A stretch of DNA of 64,000 nucleotides, taken from contig CABHOV010000032.1 of NCBI GenBank assembly GCA_902168185.1, forward strand, positions 38,866-102,865, given 5' to 3'. Shown in pieces: positions 6,868 to 15,720 of this stretch; within the stretch, counting starts at the first letter, position 1; every line of letters begins with the position of its first letter. The notes under the pieces were generated by a model. It made no database searches. It was given only the letters and a program-made list of their open reading frames with translations, and had not been told where the DNA came from. A program made the translations under genes and the position numbers. Source of the DNA: an uncultured Bacteroides sp. (GTDB lineage: Bacteria; Bacteroidota; Bacteroidia; Cytophagales; Cyclobacteriaceae).

Positions 6868-9111
6868 CTAGTCTTTTAAGTATTCACGCGTGATGGAGTT
6901 ACCAGCATGCAACAGATCAGCCGGGATACCTGCAAAGACCACACGGCCTCCCCGATGGCCGCCTTCCGGCCCCATATCGATAATCCAGTCTGCATTCTTG
7001 ATAACGCTCACATTATGTTCGATGACCACAACGGTATTGCCAGAATCCACCAGTCTGTTGATGATGGTAAGCAGGTGCCCTATGTCTGACATATGAAGGC
7101 CGGTGGTCGGCTCGTCCAGTACATATATACTGCCACGTTTATGTAATTCACTGGCAAGCTTGATGCGTTGACATTCTCCTCCGGATAACGTACTCAAGGG
7201 CTGACCCAGTGTTAAGTAATTCAGACCAACGTCACTTAAGGTGAGCAGCTTCTTTCGGATTTCTTTCTGCTCAAAGAAATCAAGGGCTGCCTCAATGGTG
7301 AGATCTAAAACATCAGCGATCGATTTGCCGTCAAGTTTGTAGGTCAATACCTCTTCCTTAAATCGCCTGCCCTCACAGATTTCACACGGGGTCTTAATGC
7401 CATCCAGAAACGCAAGGTCAGTATATATCACACCTGCCCCCTGGCAATTGGGACACGCGCCTTCGGAATTGAAACTAAATAGGGAAGAACTTACTTTATT
7501 GACTGCGGCAAAGTTTTTCCGAAGATCATCCATGATGCCCGTATAGGTAGCAGGATTTGAGCGTGTAGAAGTACCTACGGCAGACTGATCAATTACGATG
7601 GCGTCAGTATACTGCTTTAAAAATACCTGGTGAATCAGGGAGCTTTTACCCGAACCCGCCACACCGGTCACAACAGTGAGTACTCCTTTGGGTATATCTA
7701 TACTTATATGCTGGAGATTATTAACGCTTGCTTTGGCAATGTGCAGCACTCCCTTTGGTTTTCGTACATCGGTCTTCAGCGGAATGAGTTGCTTCATATG
7801 CTTTCCCGTCAATGTATCAGCTTTCAAAAGCGCTGTATACTTTCCTTCAAAAACAATACGTCCGCCACGGCTTCCGGCATGTGGACCAACATCAACGATG
7901 TGGTCTGCAACTTTGATAACATCGGGATCGTGCTCCACTACGATTACCGTATTGCCTTTGTCCCGGAGTTTTTGCAACAACTCGTTGAGGCGGTGCACGT
8001 CACGCGGATGTAAGCCGACACTGGGCTCATCAAATATATAGGTCACGTCGACAAGGCTGCTGCTGAGGTGTTTTACCATCTTGATGCGTTGTGATTCTCC
8101 GCCCGACAACGTGTTGGTTTCGCGTTCAAGACTCAAGTAGTCGAGTCCCATATCGACCAGGTGTTGTAGTCTTTCTTTTAGCGTGGTGATCATGGGTGCT
8201 CCGACTGTACTTTTTATTTTTTCAAGAAAAGAGATCACTGCTGAGATTTCCATGGAAGACAGTTCTGCAATATTTTTTCCATTGATCTTGCAACCAAGCG
8301 CAGGTTGACTCAGCCGGGCGCCTTTGCACAATGGACAAGGTGTTAGTCCGATGTAAGGAGCAACTTTCTTTTGCGTTCGCTCTGAAAGCGTTTTAATATC
8401 TCTTTTGATATAGGCCTTGGTAAACTTTTCAATGATGCCCATATAGGTAACGTTGATCACACCGCCACCGAAGGTCATTTTCACCTTGCGTGGTTTGCTA
8501 TGAAGAAGTATATCCATTTCTTCGAATGTGAAGTCACGAAGCTTCTTATCGGGATCAAAAAAACCTGAGCTCGCATACATGGCACTCTCCCAGGAAGCGA
8601 AACCGGGCACCTGTACAGCACCTTCGCTGAGCGATTTATTCATATCCAGGAATGAATCGGCGATGATGCCCATCTTCTTGCCCAGGCCACTGCATTCAGG
8701 ACACATCCCTTGAGGATCATTGAATGAGAAGGCATTTGAAAAGCCGATGTGTGGCTTTCCTATGCGGGAGTATAAAAGTCGTAACACCGGTGCTATATCT
8801 GTGATCGTTCCCACCGTGGAGTGCGAACCGCCACCCAGTCTTTTTTGATCCACCACGATAGCCATGCTTAAATTTTCTATAGCATCTGCCTGCGGGGGCG
8901 CATAACGAGGCAGGAAATTGCGAACAAACATGCTGAAGTTTTCATACAGCTGACGCTGTGCTTCGGTTGCTATTGTATCAAAGACTATAGAAGACTTTCC
9001 GGACCCGGATACACCGGTAAATATGGTGATTTTACGTTTGGGGATTTTTAAGGAAATGTCTTTTAAGTTGTTCTCGCGTCCACCGCGAATTTCAATATAT
9101 TCCTGTTGCAT
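6868..9111 (-). CDS. UvrA-like ABC-class excinuclease paralogue (short, class III / DrrC type)
   Basis: About 747 residues with the doubled UvrA ATPase: Walker A GVSGSGKSS (about residue 35) and GVAGSGKSS (about 500), signatures LSGGESQRIKM and LSGGECQRIKL, Walker B IFDEPSVGLH and VLDEPTTGLH. Zinc-finger cysteines are visible as CPECSG/CPLCKG and CPNCQG/CEICEG. Housekeeping UvrA is about 940 residues; this one is shorter, consistent with loss of the UvrB-binding and insertion domains. Short UvrA paralogues are linked to resistance to DNA-intercalating drugs rather than general repair. The frame opens earlier at 9159, but ATG at 9111 (MQQEYIEIRGG) matches the conserved N-terminus. It appears monocistronic. 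Confidence 0.88.
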   Translation of the reverse strand: MQQEYIEIRGGRENNLKDISLKIPKRKITIFTGVSGSGKSSIVFDTIATEAQRQLYENFSMFVRNFLPRYAPPQADAIENLSMAIVVDQKRLGGGSHSTVGTITDIAPVLRLLYSRIGKPHIGFSNAFSFNDPQGMCPECSGLGKKMGIIADSFLDMNKSLSEGAVQVPGFASWESAMYASSGFFDPDKKLRDFTFEEMDILLHSKPRKVKMTFGGGVINVTYMGIIEKFTKAYIKRDIKTLSERTQKKVAPYIGLTPCPLCKGARLSQPALGCKINGKNIAELSSMEISAVISFLEKIKSTVGAPMITTLKERLQHLVDMGLDYLSLERETNTLSGGESQRIKMVKHLSSSLVDVTYIFDEPSVGLHPRDVHRLNELLQKLRDKGNTVIVVEHDPDVIKVADHIVDVGPHAGSRGGRIVFEGKYTALLKADTLTGKHMKQLIPLKTDVRKPKGVLHIAKASVNNLQHISIDIPKGVLTVVTGVAGSGKSSLIHQVFLKQYTDAIVIDQSAVGTSTRSNPATYTGIMDDLRKNFAAVNKVSSSLFSFNSEGACPNCQGAGVIYTDLAFLDGIKTPCEICEGRRFKEEVLTYKLDGKSIADVLDLTIEAALDFFEQKEIRKKLLTLSDVGLNYLTLGQPLSTLSGGECQRIKLASELHKRGSIYVLDEPTTGLHMSDIGHLLTIINRLVDSGNTVVVIEHNVSVIKNADWIIDMGPEGGHRGGRVVFAGIPADLLHAGNSITREYLKD

Positions 9112-9361
9112 GAGGATGTGATTTTTGTGGCAAGTAAACAACGCTGCAATTTTATACAAACGAAGTTTACGGAAATTCGATCACTACAAATACAAAAAAA
9201 GGTTAGCGCCGCTTCTCTTTGCACGGCTCATTCAAACAACCTATTACAACCTCCCTTTGTTGGCGTGTAGCCACTACGATGTAAAGATATTTTTCAAACC
9301 GCACCTCAAATACAATTTGATTTAATTTATATTTAGAACAGTAACCAACTCTTCAAACTCC

Positions 9362-9475
9362 ATGACAATCAAATCTAAAAAAGTAAGCCCCCTTGTAATT
9401 GCCCTTATCGCGCTGGGAATTATTGCCTTATTTGTGGCCGGTGTATTTATAGGCATGCGCATCGAGAAGCCATAA
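9362..9475 (+). CDS. 37-residue single-span membrane protein
   Basis: ATG at 9362, TAA at 9473-9475. The product starts with a basic segment (MTIKSKKVSP), then one hydrophobic helix of about 20 residues rich in Ile, Ala, Val and Gly, and ends MRIEKP. This is an ordinary inside-positive single-span topology. The preceding 250 bp between it and the divergent UvrA-like gene hold no other gene. It may be a real small protein, but I know no family; support is from hydropathy and clean start/stop alone. Confidence 0.45.
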   Translation: MTIKSKKVSPLVIALIALGIIALFVAGVFIGMRIEKP

Positions 9476-9756
9476 ACAAAACTGGCAAGCGCCCAGATTT
9501 ATGCGACTAACATTTGATGACTATCGTATCATTTCGTAAGCAGGTATATGTACCTACGATGGCAGCACTAAATTAGGTGCATTTATTTACGGCCTACCAA
9601 CGGACGGGCTACTGATCAGGTTCGCCGAAATCATTCAATACAGTATATATCGTACCTGGACTTTCCGTGGCAAAAACTCCGAAAAGAAACCCCTGAAAAT
9701 TACGAACCCTGCGTAGATCTTGAGGTAGGCGTATGGACCAAGATAGAGCCAGTGAA
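9476..9756. other. Non-coding stretch with no recognised gene
   Basis: About 340 bases separate the micro membrane gene from the SUKH-LRR gene. I see only the terminator-like hairpin at 9757-9783 and short spurious frames. Confidence 0.4.
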
Positions 9757-9783
9757 ATTTTGTCTCGATTTTCGAGACAAAAT
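9757..9783 (-). terminator. Perfect 12-bp stem-loop after the SUKH-LRR gene
   Basis: Bases 9757-9768 pair perfectly with 9772-9783 around a TTT loop; the arms start and end with A/T tracts. It lies 34 bp after the stop of the leftward SUKH-LRR gene and is the likely transcript end. Confidence 0.65.
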
Positions 9784-9816
9784 ATTGATGGATTTGTAAA
9801 GCACTCTCTTCACGTG

Positions 9817-11280
9817 CTACCCGTGAAAGCTCCTCCACTCTTCTTCCTCCCCTGAACTCATCTCTCCTTGCACCACATAGCTAACCTTATGTGTCCAATG
9901 TTTTCTCAATTCCTTAAGTACAGCAAAACTACCGGTTACACGGGTAATTGTTTTTCGCTGAAAAAGTGGCTCATAGGAAACCGGTGTGAGTCCGTAAATA
10001 CTGATCTCCTGCAAGGCATCGAGTTGATCAAGAAAAGATAAATCGGTCATGCTTGTCGTTGAGATATTCAAGGATCGAAGATTTTTTAAACTAGTAAGAG
10101 GTTCCCCTGTATCGACCAGGGTGCTGCTGAGATCCAGCGTACGCAATGTTTTGATTTTTGATATTGGTGTTAAGTCTTTGATAGAACTCTTCTCCAGCGT
10201 CAGATCAATCAAAGGTATATTTTGTAACGGGCTAAAATCTTCTATCACCAGGTTGTTCAGGTACAGTGCACGGAGACGTCTAAGATTCCGAAGCGCACCA
10301 AGTTCAGTTACTTTGGAACTACTAAGGAAAAGAGTTTTTAAATACGGAAGAGATTCTAAGGCGCTAATATCTGTAAGTGGTGCACCACTAAGAATCACTT
10401 CACGCAGGTTAGAAAAATGATGGATGTACTTGAGGTCCGGCACCGGCAATGCACGTGGATAGAATATTACAATTTCTGCAGGATGGATGAAGCCGAAGTC
10501 ACTACTACAGTTGGCGTCCGTCAACGCCTTCCATTCTTGCGAGGCACTGTCAAGCCATTGACTATAATTCTTTTCACTTTCTATGAGCACTGGTTTGCCT
10601 GGCAGATTAAGAACCTTAAGCCAATCAAGGAAATGCCAGATTATTTTACCATCCATGGCGAAGCGATAGACCTTCGGCAGCGGCAGTAAGTTTCCATCAT
10701 CATCTTCTTCCTCATCTGCGTCATCGTCCTCCTGCTCAAGAATGCTGAGTCGATTTTTCTGAATGAGATCAAGCATATAGGCAAGTAGCTCATTCACTCC
10801 AGGCGCGATAACATACTTGGTATCCTCATCACGTCCAAAATTAATCACTTGGCCATACGTCCCATTCGCATCGGGATCAAGATCCACTCCGATGAAGTTG
10901 CCGCCCGAATCTTTGGAGATCGGAATCCATGCGGGATGTATATATTGTTCCCGGATATAGTCAGCCGGTACTGAATGCGATTTGACGTCTGCTTGCGAAG
11001 TATCACCGAGCTGTTGATTCAGCGATTTCCACTGTTCCATGGACTCTCTGATTGAAAGGAATGGAAGCGAAAAGAAAAATGCAAGACCATATTTTTCGAA
11101 ACGTTGCTGTCCGTTGTGGGACAGATACAACGCTCTATAGTCATCGGGCAAAGACTTGCCGATCAATTGTTCATAAGCCTTGATCTCATCGTCTGTTGCC
11201 GGCGGATTGAATAATTGATTGTATCCTGGGTATTGTTTTTCCAGAGCATCTTTGACCTCCTGCAGAATTTTTCGAACCAT
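9817..11280 (-). CDS. SUKH (SMI1/KNR4) domain fused to leucine-rich repeats
   Basis: 487 residues, no signal peptide, so cytoplasmic. Residues about 25-175 carry the SUKH-1 pattern: P-P-A-T-D-D-E-I near the start, then LPDDYRALYLSHNG, and GGNFIGVDLDP. An acidic linker (EDDDADEEEDDD, about 195-208) separates this from a C-terminal half with seven or more 22-23-residue LRRs (L-x-x-L-x-L-x-x-T-x-I/V-x-D-x-x-P-L). SUKH proteins are frequent immunity proteins against polymorphic toxins and some bind nucleases; LRRs usually bind other proteins. A fusion could be a broad-specificity immunity or scaffold protein. It stands alone with a strong hairpin at its 3' end; no toxin gene is next to it. Confidence 0.82.
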   Translation of the reverse strand: MVRKILQEVKDALEKQYPGYNQLFNPPATDDEIKAYEQLIGKSLPDDYRALYLSHNGQQRFEKYGLAFFFSLPFLSIRESMEQWKSLNQQLGDTSQADVKSHSVPADYIREQYIHPAWIPISKDSGGNFIGVDLDPDANGTYGQVINFGRDEDTKYVIAPGVNELLAYMLDLIQKNRLSILEQEDDDADEEEDDDGNLLPLPKVYRFAMDGKIIWHFLDWLKVLNLPGKPVLIESEKNYSQWLDSASQEWKALTDANCSSDFGFIHPAEIVIFYPRALPVPDLKYIHHFSNLREVILSGAPLTDISALESLPYLKTLFLSSSKVTELGALRNLRRLRALYLNNLVIEDFSPLQNIPLIDLTLEKSSIKDLTPISKIKTLRTLDLSSTLVDTGEPLTSLKNLRSLNISTTSMTDLSFLDQLDALQEISIYGLTPVSYEPLFQRKTITRVTGSFAVLKELRKHWTHKVSYVVQGEMSSGEEEEWRSFHG

Positions 11281-11672
11281 AAGAATTTTTTCTGCACTAA
11301 AAATAAGGCATTCCTTTCACTATAATTGGCTTGGGAGCGTGCAATTTAATATATACTATAACAACGCTTTATCCCGTCCCAATTTCCGGACACAAAAGAT
11401 AAATTTTTATCGCCCACTAAAGATGAACTATCATATCTACGAATGAATGAGATTTTGCGCATGATAGCTTAAAGGAACTGGAATTAAAGGCTAGAGCACA
11501 CTATAAAAGCAATTCATTAATTGCGGTGAAGTTGGAATAAAGCATAAGTGGTCCTGTGATATCCATCTAATCCTTCATAGTTTAAAAAGCAGCATTCAGG
11601 GCATCTCTAAGAATCGAATCTTTATAGGCTACATTTGAGATACTAATGAGGAAATATAAGTAATGATGTTCC
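11281..11672. other. AT-rich intergenic stretch, no gene seen
   Basis: Roughly 430 bases between the SUKH-LRR gene and the next orphan gene. All frames are interrupted; I see no RNA gene, repeat or strong hairpin. It may be decayed coding sequence. Confidence 0.4.
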
Positions 11673-11680
11673 TATATTTG
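11673..11680 (+). promoter_or_regulatory. Possible -7 element for the orphan gene at 11713
   Basis: TATATTTG fits the Bacteroidota -7 consensus TAnnTTTG and lies 33 bp before the ATG. No clear TTG is found at the -33 distance, so this is tentative. Confidence 0.35.
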
Positions 11681-11712
11681 GATATTGCGGTCATTTGAAT
11701 TGAAATATCGAC

Positions 11713-12159
11713 ATGGACCAAAATGTATTTTCCAAACACATCTTTGATTTTTTATCGAGATCGTTTCCTGAATTTATTTCATCAGTGCGATACGAAAGTG
11801 ACGATTCGTTCGATTGTAAATTGAAAAGCCCGTCGGGAAAATTCGCAATGTGGATAGCGACTTATAATAGCGAGATTACATTTGGTTTGGAATCACCAAC
11901 TGGGGAGACGGACATTCACACTCATGTAAGTTGTTATGAGACGGACGATCTCACGAATTGCTTTTCTACGCTGACAACACTGATAGAAGAAGTTAGGAAC
12001 AATAAAGTGATCCTGTATAAGAATGATTCGAATGTTTATGATTGGATAGAGCACAATCGACTCATTCAAAAGGAACATCAGTGCGGGATTTATTTCCAGA
12101 AAATATTTTGGAACGAAATAGACTCGGTGGATTCAAACAACACACAACAACGTATATAA
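11713..12159 (+). CDS. Orphan cytoplasmic protein, possibly immunity-like
   Basis: 148 residues from ATG 11713, no signal or membrane segment. The pattern SPSGKFAMWIATYNSEITFG followed by a His-Thr-His motif and a predicted helix (LTTLIEEVRNNK) resembles small single-domain proteins found beside polymorphic toxin systems, but I cannot name a family. It is AT-rich and faces away from the SUKH-LRR gene, so the two may be survivors of an immunity gene island. No neighbour forms a convincing operon with it. Its coding nature is supported by length, plausible amphipathic pattern and a clean ATG. Confidence 0.6.
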   Translation: MDQNVFSKHIFDFLSRSFPEFISSVRYESDDSFDCKLKSPSGKFAMWIATYNSEITFGLESPTGETDIHTHVSCYETDDLTNCFSTLTTLIEEVRNNKVILYKNDSNVYDWIEHNRLIQKEHQCGIYFQKIFWNEIDSVDSNNTQQRI

Positions 12160-12491
12160 ATCATGTCTGCACTGTTGATTTTTTTATTAATTTGAAGTAC
12201 CAGCACGTTTATATACAAGCGCTAGCGATCATTATTAACTCAGGCACTATATTTCTACTATATGATTTATTCTTCAGAATGCTATCCAATCCACGATCTC
12301 GAGCACATCGAAAATGCAGCTATCGAAAAATGAAATAACTCTAAGCATTCAAAATTATTATTCAGATGCAGACATGTTATTTTTATTTGGGCATATATGT
12401 CCCGCAGGTCTTAAGTCATTGGAAAGTAATTCGTAAGGACTTAAACCGCTACAGTTATGTCGAGCTAGTGGGAGTAACTGCTTTAGATAAA

Positions 12492-12719
12492 ATGAAATAT
12501 TTGGAAATGAAACGATTTATTATCTCATTAATATATACTCTTACGATTATAATTCTTTATCAATTTATAGACATCAATCTATTTACAATAGACTTGCCGC
12601 GTAGGATAAGTTCCGAGCTTTTTAAAGGACTAAGGTATGACCAGGAGATAGATGCCACCGTTCTAATGTTCGACATTGAATATACCGGTTTAGATACTGT
12701 GAAGACGCAAAATCGTTGA
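12492..12719 (+). pseudogene. Possible truncated membrane sensor fragment
   Basis: From ATG 12492 the frame gives 75 residues: one hydrophobic helix (about 9-25, FIISLIYTLTIIILYQF), then a soluble part ending in VLMFDIEYTGLD before a stop. The helix followed by D-L-x-x-R and a hydrophobic strand with D-I-E is reminiscent of the start of CHASE2-type extracellular sensor domains, but no kinase or other domain follows. The frame opens further upstream at 12366 without adding anything recognisable. Most likely a decayed or truncated gene in the AT-rich region; it could also be chance coding. Confidence 0.3.
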
Positions 12720-12860
12720 GTATTTATGAAGGAAAACAAAAAAGGAAAAGACGAAAATAAAAGATATAGTATATATGCATGAGTTATAAACTATTGAGAC
12801 GAAATGGAGCGGTTTAATGCCGATATATCTCACACCTGGTGTATTCGATGTCGTTCATAA

Positions 12861-14351
12861 CTAGGAAGTTGTTATCGCCTTGCTGAGAGTAGGAAGAGTA
12901 AAAAGAAAAGATGTGCCTTTTCCAGGTTCACTGGTCACTTCGATGGTGGTCTGATGCAGTTCCAATATTTTTTTCACTATTGTCAATCCAATGCCCATAC
13001 CCTTTTTCGGTATATCTGGTTTACCAAGTTGCATATACCGATCAAAAATAAAGGATTGATGTTCGGGTATAATCCCTACGCCGGTGTCCATTACCTTGAC
13101 TCGTATACCGGTTGGCATCTCGGTAAGTGCGATTGTAACACTGCCTCCGTCGGGAGTAAATTTAAATGCATTATCGAGTAGATTTTGCAAGGCACGCTCT
13201 GTTAAAGCAATATCAGCAAAAACTGGTACAACGGTAGTCGGAGAATCCAAGTGGATATTGATTGATCGTTCTGTCGCTGTCAATTGATAAGTCGACAGTA
13301 TGTCCGATGCAAGTTCGTTGATAAAAAACAATTCCTTCTCAGGAACGATCAGATTGGCCTCCAGTTTGGAGTACTGAAACAACTGATCAACCAGGACGGA
13401 AAGCTTCTTTGTACTCTCGTGTACGACGTTTAGGTATTTGTCTTTATCCGCCTGGACAAGTGTATCCCTTTTTATCATTAAAGTCTCTACATATCCCTGC
13501 ATGATAGAGAGTGGCGTGCGCAAGTCGTGGGATACATTTGCTATTAATTCCTGCCTGAATTTTTCTGTTGATGTTATCTTTTCAAAGTTGCTGACAATTA
13601 CGTCCGCCATTTCATTGAAGGTTGATGTTAATACGCCAAGATTTCCACGCGCATATCCATCGATCCTTGCCGAGTAGTCTCCCTCCTTAAATCTTCGTAC
13701 AGTGTTTGCTATCGTACAGATGCTGTCGGTTATTAAAAAGAATGTCACCACGCCAACAATAAATGCGACTCCCAGAGCGGAGAAAAATATGTACGCATTA
13801 AGACGATTGTAGTGATGACTGTTTATTGAAGCTAGAATCTCCTTTTGTTTTTCACTAGCCAGTACGGCGTAAACATAGCCAACGAGATTTTCCTGTTCAT
13901 AGACAGGGGCTGCAGAAAAGATACTTGGTTCATGTGGCTGTTTCGGATTGTCGCCCATAGGATACATGTTGTCCTTGGTATCAAGCCATTTCCGGACTAC
14001 AGAAATATTGACAGCATGCAGTTGGACTGTTGCGTCAGGAACTACGTAGTCCACTATGTTGCCGGTCGTGTCCAGCAAATAAACTTCTACGCTAGGGTTG
14101 GCCACCATCGTGGAATGGATGATGTCATGTGTGACGACAGTGTCCGGTTTACCATTCTTAAAAGGCTGCGTGAATGTGGCCAGGTGCTGGGCAATATCTC
14201 CATATAGCTGCTGGTGTGCAGCTGTGTAATAACTCTTGGAAAAATTAGATGCAAGTGCAGTAAATATTGCGCCCAACACTATTAACAGGCCTGTGAATAC
14301 TGCGGTAATTTTCCAGAATAGAAGGTTTCCCCCGATTGTTTTAACGGACAT
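12861..14351 (-). CDS. Sensor histidine kinase, HAMP type (WalK/PhoR-like)
   Basis: 496 residues: TM1 at about 12-32, a periplasmic sensor region of about 150 residues, TM2 at about 187-207, HAMP linker (about 208-262), HisKA with the phospho-acceptor in VSHDLRTPL (about residue 275), then HATPase with N-box LQNLLDNAFKFTPDGG, MDTGVGI and GMGIGLTIVKKIL. It autophosphorylates and passes phosphate to the response regulator encoded 10 bp upstream in the same operon. The periplasmic part fits a PAS-like double Cache fold (VEVYLLDTTGNIVDYV), so it probably senses an envelope or external small-molecule signal; the ligand is unknown. Confidence 0.92.
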   Translation of the reverse strand: MSVKTIGGNLLFWKITAVFTGLLIVLGAIFTALASNFSKSYYTAAHQQLYGDIAQHLATFTQPFKNGKPDTVVTHDIIHSTMVANPSVEVYLLDTTGNIVDYVVPDATVQLHAVNISVVRKWLDTKDNMYPMGDNPKQPHEPSIFSAAPVYEQENLVGYVYAVLASEKQKEILASINSHHYNRLNAYIFFSALGVAFIVGVVTFFLITDSICTIANTVRRFKEGDYSARIDGYARGNLGVLTSTFNEMADVIVSNFEKITSTEKFRQELIANVSHDLRTPLSIMQGYVETLMIKRDTLVQADKDKYLNVVHESTKKLSVLVDQLFQYSKLEANLIVPEKELFFINELASDILSTYQLTATERSINIHLDSPTTVVPVFADIALTERALQNLLDNAFKFTPDGGSVTIALTEMPTGIRVKVMDTGVGIIPEHQSFIFDRYMQLGKPDIPKKGMGIGLTIVKKILELHQTTIEVTSEPGKGTSFLFTLPTLSKAITTS

Positions 14352-14361
14352 AGGAGCAGTG

Positions 14362-15072
14362 TTATAGATCTTCGTTAAACCTGTAGCCTACGCCCCAAGT
14401 GGTTAATATGAATGCGGGATTCGAAACATCTTCTTCGATTTTTCCCCGCAGCCGATTAATGTGGCTATTCACCGTATGTTCGTATCCTTCAAAATTGTAT
14501 CCCCAAACAAGGTTAAGCAGGCTTTTACGGCTGTAGCTTTTGCCAGGATTGGATGCAAGAAGTGTGATCAAATCGAATTCCTTTGGTGAGAGTTCGATAC
14601 GTATGTTGTTTAGTGTTACTTTTCTTTTGTCGATATCAATCTTCAACCTTCCGTAATCGATGATGGCGGATGTTGGTATTTCACCCTGCATTGTAACTGA
14701 TTCATCGCTTCGACGAAAAATCACTTTTACGCGGGCGATAAATTCCCGAATGCTGAAGGGTTTGGTAAGATAGTCGTCAGCCCCGGTTTCCAGGCCTACG
14801 ACCTTATCGATTTCCTCCGATCTTGCCGTGAGCATGAGTATAGGGGTACGACGATCGGTCTGCCTTATTTTCCTGCACACTTCCATCCCATTTAGTTCGG
14901 GAAGCATTACATCCAAAATAATCAGGTCAAATCGGTTCTCTTTCCCAAAATTCAGTCCTTGGGACCCTGTCATGACTGGGAATACATCACAGCCAAGATC
15001 CAGCAGATGGATGGTGAGCAATTCAACAATATTCAGGTCATCTTCAACAATCAGTATCTGTTTGTTAGCCAT
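14362..15072 (-). CDS. OmpR/PhoB-family response regulator
   Basis: 236 residues from ATG 15072 (MANKQILIVEDD); the frame opens at 15117 but the extra 15 residues are not part of the receiver fold. Receiver domain about 1-120 with acidic pair ED at 9-10, phosphorylated Asp in LIILDVMLPE (about 53), Thr in MLTARS and Lys in YLTKPF. C-terminal winged helix (about 135-236) with LSPKEFDLITLLASNPG and HTVNSHINRLRGKIE, the DNA-recognition helix. It pairs with the kinase encoded just downstream. The DM13 lipoprotein and outer-membrane protein genes upstream on the same strand are possible targets. Confidence 0.93.
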   Translation of the reverse strand: MANKQILIVEDDLNIVELLTIHLLDLGCDVFPVMTGSQGLNFGKENRFDLIILDVMLPELNGMEVCRKIRQTDRRTPILMLTARSEEIDKVVGLETGADDYLTKPFSIREFIARVKVIFRRSDESVTMQGEIPTSAIIDYGRLKIDIDKRKVTLNNIRIELSPKEFDLITLLASNPGKSYSRKSLLNLVWGYNFEGYEHTVNSHINRLRGKIEEDVSNPAFILTTWGVGYRFNEDL

Positions 15073-15252
15073 ATGTTTACGGGTGGTAAGTTCGGGGATC
15101 TCTGACAAGTCACTCACTTCACTGCCTGAGACATTTCGTGGCCAGTATAGAAATGGAAAACGGCTGGCTAAAACCCAGGCATTGTCTAAAGATGAGAGTT
15201 ATGGTGCCTTTAGCTCTTACGCTATAATTCAATCCTGTTTGAAGTTAGTACA

Positions 15253-15711
15253 TCACTTGAGCTCAGCATATCCGAAAAGAGAATTATACTGGAGACAATA
15301 GACCAGGACAAACTTATAATCCTCTGAATAAGTTGACGAGGTAATTTCAAAATGAAGAGATTGATTACTATATCCACTCGTCAATTTTGTAACCTCAAGC
15401 ACGTTTGCTTTACTATAGTTATTTGACTTTGAGATATACACGCGTACATCTGGTCCTTGAGTCATTGTAAAACTTTCGAGTTTCAAAACCTTTCTGTTTG
15501 TGCTATCGATATTAAGTGAAGCACTCCCCATAAGATTATGCGCATAACTGGTAAATATACCGGTCTTACTAACCTGGCCTGTTCCAGGTGAGATCTCTGG
15601 AGTCTCTGGATTTTTCATCATATCCACGGTTGTGGGTGCAGGATCGTCTGCCTTACTGCAGGAAATAACAGACAGAAGGCATATAGCCATCGGGAGTAAA
15701 TAATGTTTCAT
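15253..15711 (-). CDS. DM13-domain lipoprotein
   Basis: 152 residues. Signal with lipobox VISC (Cys 18), acidic linker, then a DM13-type domain (about 47-152): GIFTSYAHNLMGSASL, then the hallmark GPDVRVYIS, and VLVYCLQYNSLFGYAEL at the end holding the conserved cysteine. DM13 is a small beta-sandwich proposed to take part in redox or haem-type electron transfer at cell surfaces. The gene follows the outer-membrane protein by only 9 bp, so both are co-transcribed, and the two-component system lies about 180 bp downstream on the same strand. Domain call is good; biochemical role is inferred. Confidence 0.85.
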   Translation of the reverse strand: MKHYLLPMAICLLSVISCSKADDPAPTTVDMMKNPETPEISPGTGQVSKTGIFTSYAHNLMGSASLNIDSTNRKVLKLESFTMTQGPDVRVYISKSNNYSKANVLEVTKLTSGYSNQSLHFEITSSTYSEDYKFVLVYCLQYNSLFGYAELK

Positions 15712-15720
15712 GTCAATGTT

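Noticed and set aside
9635..9838. Minus-strand frame of 67 codons after the SUKH-LRR gene
   Set aside because: It overlaps the end of that gene out of frame and reads through the perfect terminator hairpin at 9757-9783.
12042..12338. Plus-strand frame of 98 codons
   Set aside because: It overlaps the orphan gene at 11713 by over 100 bp in another frame and its composition is not protein-like.
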